Assembly: GCF_025351295.1 (NCBI RefSeq)
Contig: NZ_JANXWD010000105.1
Span: forward strand, 62,001 to 126,000
DNA from: Phenylobacterium sp.
GTDB taxonomy: Bacteria > Pseudomonadota > Alphaproteobacteria > Caulobacterales > Caulobacteraceae
Length of the DNA: 64,000 nt
Reading direction: 5' to 3'
A program made the translations under genes and the position numbers. Positions 61,223-64,000 of this stretch are shown piece after piece (position 1 is the first letter of the stretch; each line of letters starts with the position of its first letter). The notes beneath the pieces are model-generated. The model searched no databases, was not told the origin of the DNA, and was given only the letters and a program-made list of their open reading frames with translations.

Positions 61223-62454
61223 CAGTCGAGCACCCGGGTCACCGGCGAGGCCACCACGAAGCGGCCGCCCCAGTCGGCGATGAAGCTGAGCTGGCGGGTG
61301 ATCTCGTCCTTCAGGTTCCAGGGCAGGATCAGGACGTAGTCGGGCCGGGTCTCGGCCACGGCGGCGGGCGCGAAGACGGGGATGTGGCTGCCCGGCAGAT
61401 AGCGGCCCTGCTTGGCGGGATTGGCGTCATAGGCGCAGACGATGTCGGCCGCCGTGGTCCCGCAATAGTTCAGGAAGGTGTTGCCCTTGGCCGCCGCGCC
61501 ATAGGCCGCGATCGCCTTGCCGTCGTCGCGGGCGGCGCGCAGGAAGGCCTGGAAGCTCTCGCGCACCGCCTCGACCCGGGCGGTGAAGCCGTCGTAGGTC
61601 TCGGCCTTGTGCAGCCCGGCGGCGGCCTCGGTGGCGCGCAAGGTGCGTAGCGCCTCGGTCTCTGGGTGGTCCGAGGCGATATGGCCGCAGAACAGCCGCA
61701 GCGACCCGCCGTGGGTCGGCAGCAGCTCCACGTCGAACACCCGCAGGCCATTGGCGCCCAGCACCTGCTCCACCGCCAGCAGCGACAGGTAGGAATAGTG
61801 CTCGTGGTAGATCGTATCGAACTGCACCTTCTCGATCAGGTTCAGCAGGTGCGGGAACTCGAAGGTCAGCACGCCCTGCGGCTTCAGCACATGGCGAAAC
61901 CCGCCGACGAATTCGTTGAGGTCCGGCACGTGGGCCAGGACGTTGTTGGCCGCCATCAGGTCGGCGCGGTCGCCGCGCGCGGCCAGAGCGGCCCCGGTCC
62001 CGGCGTTGAAGAACACCACATCGGTGCGCACCCCGATGGCGCGGGCGGCCTCGGCGGTGTTGGCGGTGGGCTCGATGCCGAGCACGGGGATGTCGCGGGC
62101 CAGGAAGTGCTTCAGCAGGTAGCCGTCGTTGCTGGCGATCTCGACCACCAGGGAGTCAGGTCCCAGGCCGAAGCGCTCGATCATCGCCTCGGCGTAGCGG
62201 CGCGCGTGCTCGACCCACCCCGGCGAGAAGGACGAGAAATAGGCGTAGGCGTCGTCGAAGATCGCCTCGGCCGGCACCGTGTGGTCGGCCTGGACCAGGA
62301 AGCAGCGGTCGCAGACCTTGGTGTGCAGCGGGAACGTGGGCTCGTTCCCGGCCGCCAGCTGTTCGGGCGTGAGGTAGCTGTTGGCCAGCGGCTGCAGGCC
62401 GAGGTCCAGGAAGGTGCGGGTCAGCGGGGCGCGGCAGAAGCGGCAGAGACTCAT
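61222..62454 (-). CDS. Sugar C-methyltransferase (SAM-dependent, zinc-binding N-terminus)
   Basis: Enzyme of 410 residues of the NDP-hexose C-methyltransferase family (TylC3/NovU-like). The N-terminal zinc domain has CRFC (residues 4-7) and CDRCFLVQ, the Rossmann part begins VVEIASNDGYLLKHF, then GVRTDVVFFNAG, NVLAHVPDLNEFVGGF (in parts), and the catalytic region FDTIYHEHYSYLS. The C-terminal part (IAAYGAAAKGNTFLNYCG) is the usual second domain. It would put a methyl on C-3 of a 4-keto-6-deoxy sugar, giving a branched sugar. The start overlaps rfbG by an ATGA. Confidence 0.92.
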   Translation of the reverse strand: MSLCRFCRAPLTRTFLDLGLQPLANSYLTPEQLAAGNEPTFPLHTKVCDRCFLVQADHTVPAEAIFDDAYAYFSSFSPGWVEHARRYAEAMIERFGLGPDSLVVEIASNDGYLLKHFLARDIPVLGIEPTANTAEAARAIGVRTDVVFFNAGTGAALAARGDRADLMAANNVLAHVPDLNEFVGGFRHVLKPQGVLTFEFPHLLNLIEKVQFDTIYHEHYSYLSLLAVEQVLGANGLRVFDVELLPTHGGSLRLFCGHIASDHPETEALRTLRATEAAAGLHKAETYDGFTARVEAVRESFQAFLRAARDDGKAIAAYGAAAKGNTFLNYCGTTAADIVCAYDANPAKQGRYLPGSHIPVFAPAAVAETRPDYVLILPWNLKDEITRQLSFIADWGGRFVVASPVTRVLD

Positions 62455-63497
62455 GACGCGGCTTCGTAGCCTTCGATCTCTTCCAGACACAAGGCCAGCG
62501 CGTCCTCGCCGGCCGCCTGGCGGCGATACCAGTCCATGGTCAGGGCCACGGCTTGTGGCGCCGCCAGCCGGCTTTCGAAGCCGAGGGCGCGCAAGGCCAG
62601 GCTGGCGTCGATGGCCAGGGTCTGGGCCTCCAGGGAGGTCGGGTCGGGTTCGTGCCGCCAGGGCTGGCCGCCCAGGGCCTCGACGCCGAGCGTCGCCAGC
62701 GCGCCGACGCTGACCTGGGCGCCGCCGGGCTTCGGGCCGAAGTTGAGGGTGCGCGGGGTCCCGGGCACGGTCGCCAGGGCCTCCAGGTGGGCGAAGTAGC
62801 CGGCCAGGCAGTCCAGCACATGCTGCCAGGGCCGCGTGGCCTCCGGGTGACGCAGCACCACCGGCGCGCCGGCCCGGGCGGCGCGGACGAGGTCGGCCAC
62901 CAGCCGGTCGCGGGAGAAGTCGCCGCCGCCGATCACGTTGCCACCCCGCGCCGTCGCCACCGGCACGCTCTGAAAGTAGCTCTTCGCGAAGCTCTGGACG
63001 ACGATCTCGGTCGCCGCCTTCGACGCCGAGTAGGGGTCCTTGCCGCCCAGGTTGTCGCCCTCGGCGAACGCGCGGCCGGTCTCGGCGTTGGTGTAGACCT
63101 TGTCGGAGGTGATCACGAGCACTCCCTGGAGCCCACGCTGCGCGCGCAGCGCCTGGAGCAGGTGAGCCGTGCCCATGACGTTGGTCTCGAAGGTGGCGAC
63201 CGGGTCCTCGATGGCGGTCCGCACGATCGGCTGGGCGGCCATGTGCAGCACCAGGTCGAAGGCCTGGCCGGCCAGCGCCGCGGCCACGTCATCCGGCCGG
63301 CGCAGGTCCGCGAGATGCGACTCCAGCCGCTCGCCCACCCCGGCCAGGGTGAAGAGGTTGGGCTGGGTGTCGGGGGCCAGGGCCAGGCCGGTGACCTGCG
63401 CCCCCATCCGCGTCAGCCAGATCGCCGCCCAGGCGCCCTTGAACCCGGTGTGGCCGGTCAGCAGGATCCGCTTGCCGGCCCAGAAGGCCGCCTTCAC
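62451..63497 (-). CDS. rfbG: CDP-glucose 4,6-dehydratase
   Basis: Dehydratase of 348 residues that turns CDP-glucose to CDP-4-keto-6-deoxyglucose. Features are the NAD motif LLTGHTGFKGAWAAIWL (in parts), VTSDKVYTN-like TSDKVYTN with the Ser/Thr, DPYSASKAATEIV with YxxxK, GGNVIGGGDFSRDRL and RPWQHVLDCL. These are the RfbG hallmarks. GTG 63497 overlaps the TGA of rfbF (GTGA) and the end overlaps the C-methyltransferase gene. Confidence 0.95.
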   Translation of the reverse strand: MKAAFWAGKRILLTGHTGFKGAWAAIWLTRMGAQVTGLALAPDTQPNLFTLAGVGERLESHLADLRRPDDVAAALAGQAFDLVLHMAAQPIVRTAIEDPVATFETNVMGTAHLLQALRAQRGLQGVLVITSDKVYTNAETGRAFAEGDNLGGKDPYSASKAATEIVVQSFAKSYFQSVPVATARGGNVIGGGDFSRDRLVADLVRAARAGAPVVLRHPEATRPWQHVLDCLAGYFAHLEALATVPGTPRTLNFGPKPGGAQVSVGALATLGVEALGGQPWRHEPDPTSLEAQTLAIDASLALRALGFESRLAAPQAVALTMDWYRRQAAGEDALALCLEEIEGYEAAS

Positions 63498-64000
63498 CGC
63501 CGCCACGGGGCCTCGCCGGAGGCCCACAGCGCCTCGAGTTGGTTCTTGTCGCGCAACGTGTCCATGGCCGCCCAGAAGCCGTCGTGGCGATAGGCCTGCA
63601 GCTGGCCCTCGGCGGCCAGACCCTCCAGCGGCCCCTGCTCCCAGATGGTCGCGTCGTCGGTGATCCGCTCGATGACCGCGGTGTTGAGCACGAAGAAACC
63701 GCCGTTGATCAGGCCGTTGTCGCCCGGCGGCTTTTCCACGAACCGCTGCACGCGGCCGCCGTCCAGCTCCAGGGCGCCGTAGCGGCCGGGCGGGGCCACG
63801 GCGGTCAGGGTGGCGTCCTTGCCGTGGGCTTTGTGGAAGGCGGCCAGCTTGCCCATGTCCAGGTCGGCCACACCGTCGCCGTAGGTGAAGAAGAACGGCT
63901 CACCGGGGGACAGGTACTTCGCCACCCGCTTCAGCCGCCCGCCGGTCATGGTCTCCGCGCCAGTCTCCACCAGGGTCACGCGCCAGGGCTCGTGGTGGGT
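63494..64000 (-). CDS. rfbF: Glucose-1-phosphate cytidylyltransferase, 5' part missing
   Basis: C-terminal two thirds of the enzyme that makes CDP-glucose from CTP and glucose 1-phosphate. The window holds EPWRVTLVETGAETMTGGRL, then FFFTYGDGVAD, EKPPGDNGLINGGFFVLN (in parts) and GFWAAMDTLRDK. The frame is open to the edge and the start lies outside, as the family runs to about 255 residues and 168 are visible. It is the first visible gene of the operon and is coupled to rfbG. Confidence 0.93.
   Translation of the reverse strand, partial: THHEPWRVTLVETGAETMTGGRLKRVAKYLSPGEPFFFTYGDGVADLDMGKLAAFHKAHGKDATLTAVAPPGRYGALELDGGRVQRFVEKPPGDNGLINGGFFVLNTAVIERITDDATIWEQGPLEGLAAEGQLQAYRHDGFWAAMDTLRDKNQLEALWASGEAPWRR

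Overview
The window is very GC-rich, gene-dense chromosomal DNA from an alphaproteobacterium, most probably of the Caulobacterales (Phenylobacterium or Caulobacter-like). That placement is an inference from gene content: HisKA_2/HWE kinase, DUF4170, a DUF374 acyltransferase beside waaA and lpxK, many hybrid kinases, a TonB-dependent receptor, and characteristic intergenic palindromes. No rRNA, tRNA, CRISPR array, integrase or transposase was recognised.

Layout. 0-5 kb, minus strand: GAF/PAS hybrid histidine kinase, ECF sigma factor, FecR-type anti-sigma factor and, apart, an enoyl-CoA hydratase. 5-11 kb: two tandem membrane-bound class III nucleotide cyclases sharing GAF, PAS, cyclase and a WDGVW tail. 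11-14.4 kb: amino-acid permease coupled to a VOC-cupin fusion, with a divergent metallo-beta-lactamase-fold hydrolase. 14.6-18.7 kb: a minus-strand catabolic-looking run (P450, ornithine cyclodeaminase homologue, VOC protein, APH-like kinase). 18.8-24.6 kb: small secreted proteins, a TonB-dependent receptor behind a strong Zur-box-like operator, a VOC protein, a frameshifted HdeA-like remnant and an acetamidase/formamidase. 24.8-33.8 kb: POT transporter, S9 peptidase, an Asp/Glu racemase-family gene broken by one stop codon, GNAT, a second hybrid kinase and a Tat-signal gamma-glutamyltransferase. 33.9-35.95 kb: a short accessory cassette with two unusual genes (one DUF4238) bracketed by long near-identical inverted repeats. 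36-43.7 kb: YdeI, YjbR, lipocalin, UbiD, MAPEG, a higBA-type toxin-antitoxin pair, PmbA, CysQ-like phosphatase, DUF4170 and a dual-specificity phosphatase. 43.9-51.5 kb: a third hybrid kinase, then a lipid A/Kdo operon (MsbA-like ABC exporter, DUF374 acyltransferase, CDF zinc exporter, WaaA, LpxK). 51.6-55.4 kb: a second APH-like kinase, SRPBCC protein, PurD and an HWE kinase. 55.7-64 kb: a TPR/SPINDLY-type glycosyltransferase facing a tightly coupled minus-strand operon for a CDP-glucose-derived, C-methylated sugar (rfbF, rfbG, C-methyltransferase, 3,5-epimerase, FkbM methyltransferase, reductase/epimerase, acetyltransferase); the operon runs off the right edge.

Themes. Genes within operons are commonly joined by 4-base ATGA or GTGA overlaps, which fixes many start codons. 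Convergent gene pairs are usually separated by palindromes of a few recurrent families (GTCATCCC...GGGATGAC and CTCCTCACCC...GGGTGAGGAG), which probably act as bidirectional terminators. Surface biology (lipid A, Kdo, deoxysugar, glycosyltransferase, zinc uptake and export) and signalling (four histidine kinases, two cyclases, one ECF system) dominate. The least explained piece is the inverted-repeat cassette at 33.9-35.95 kb.
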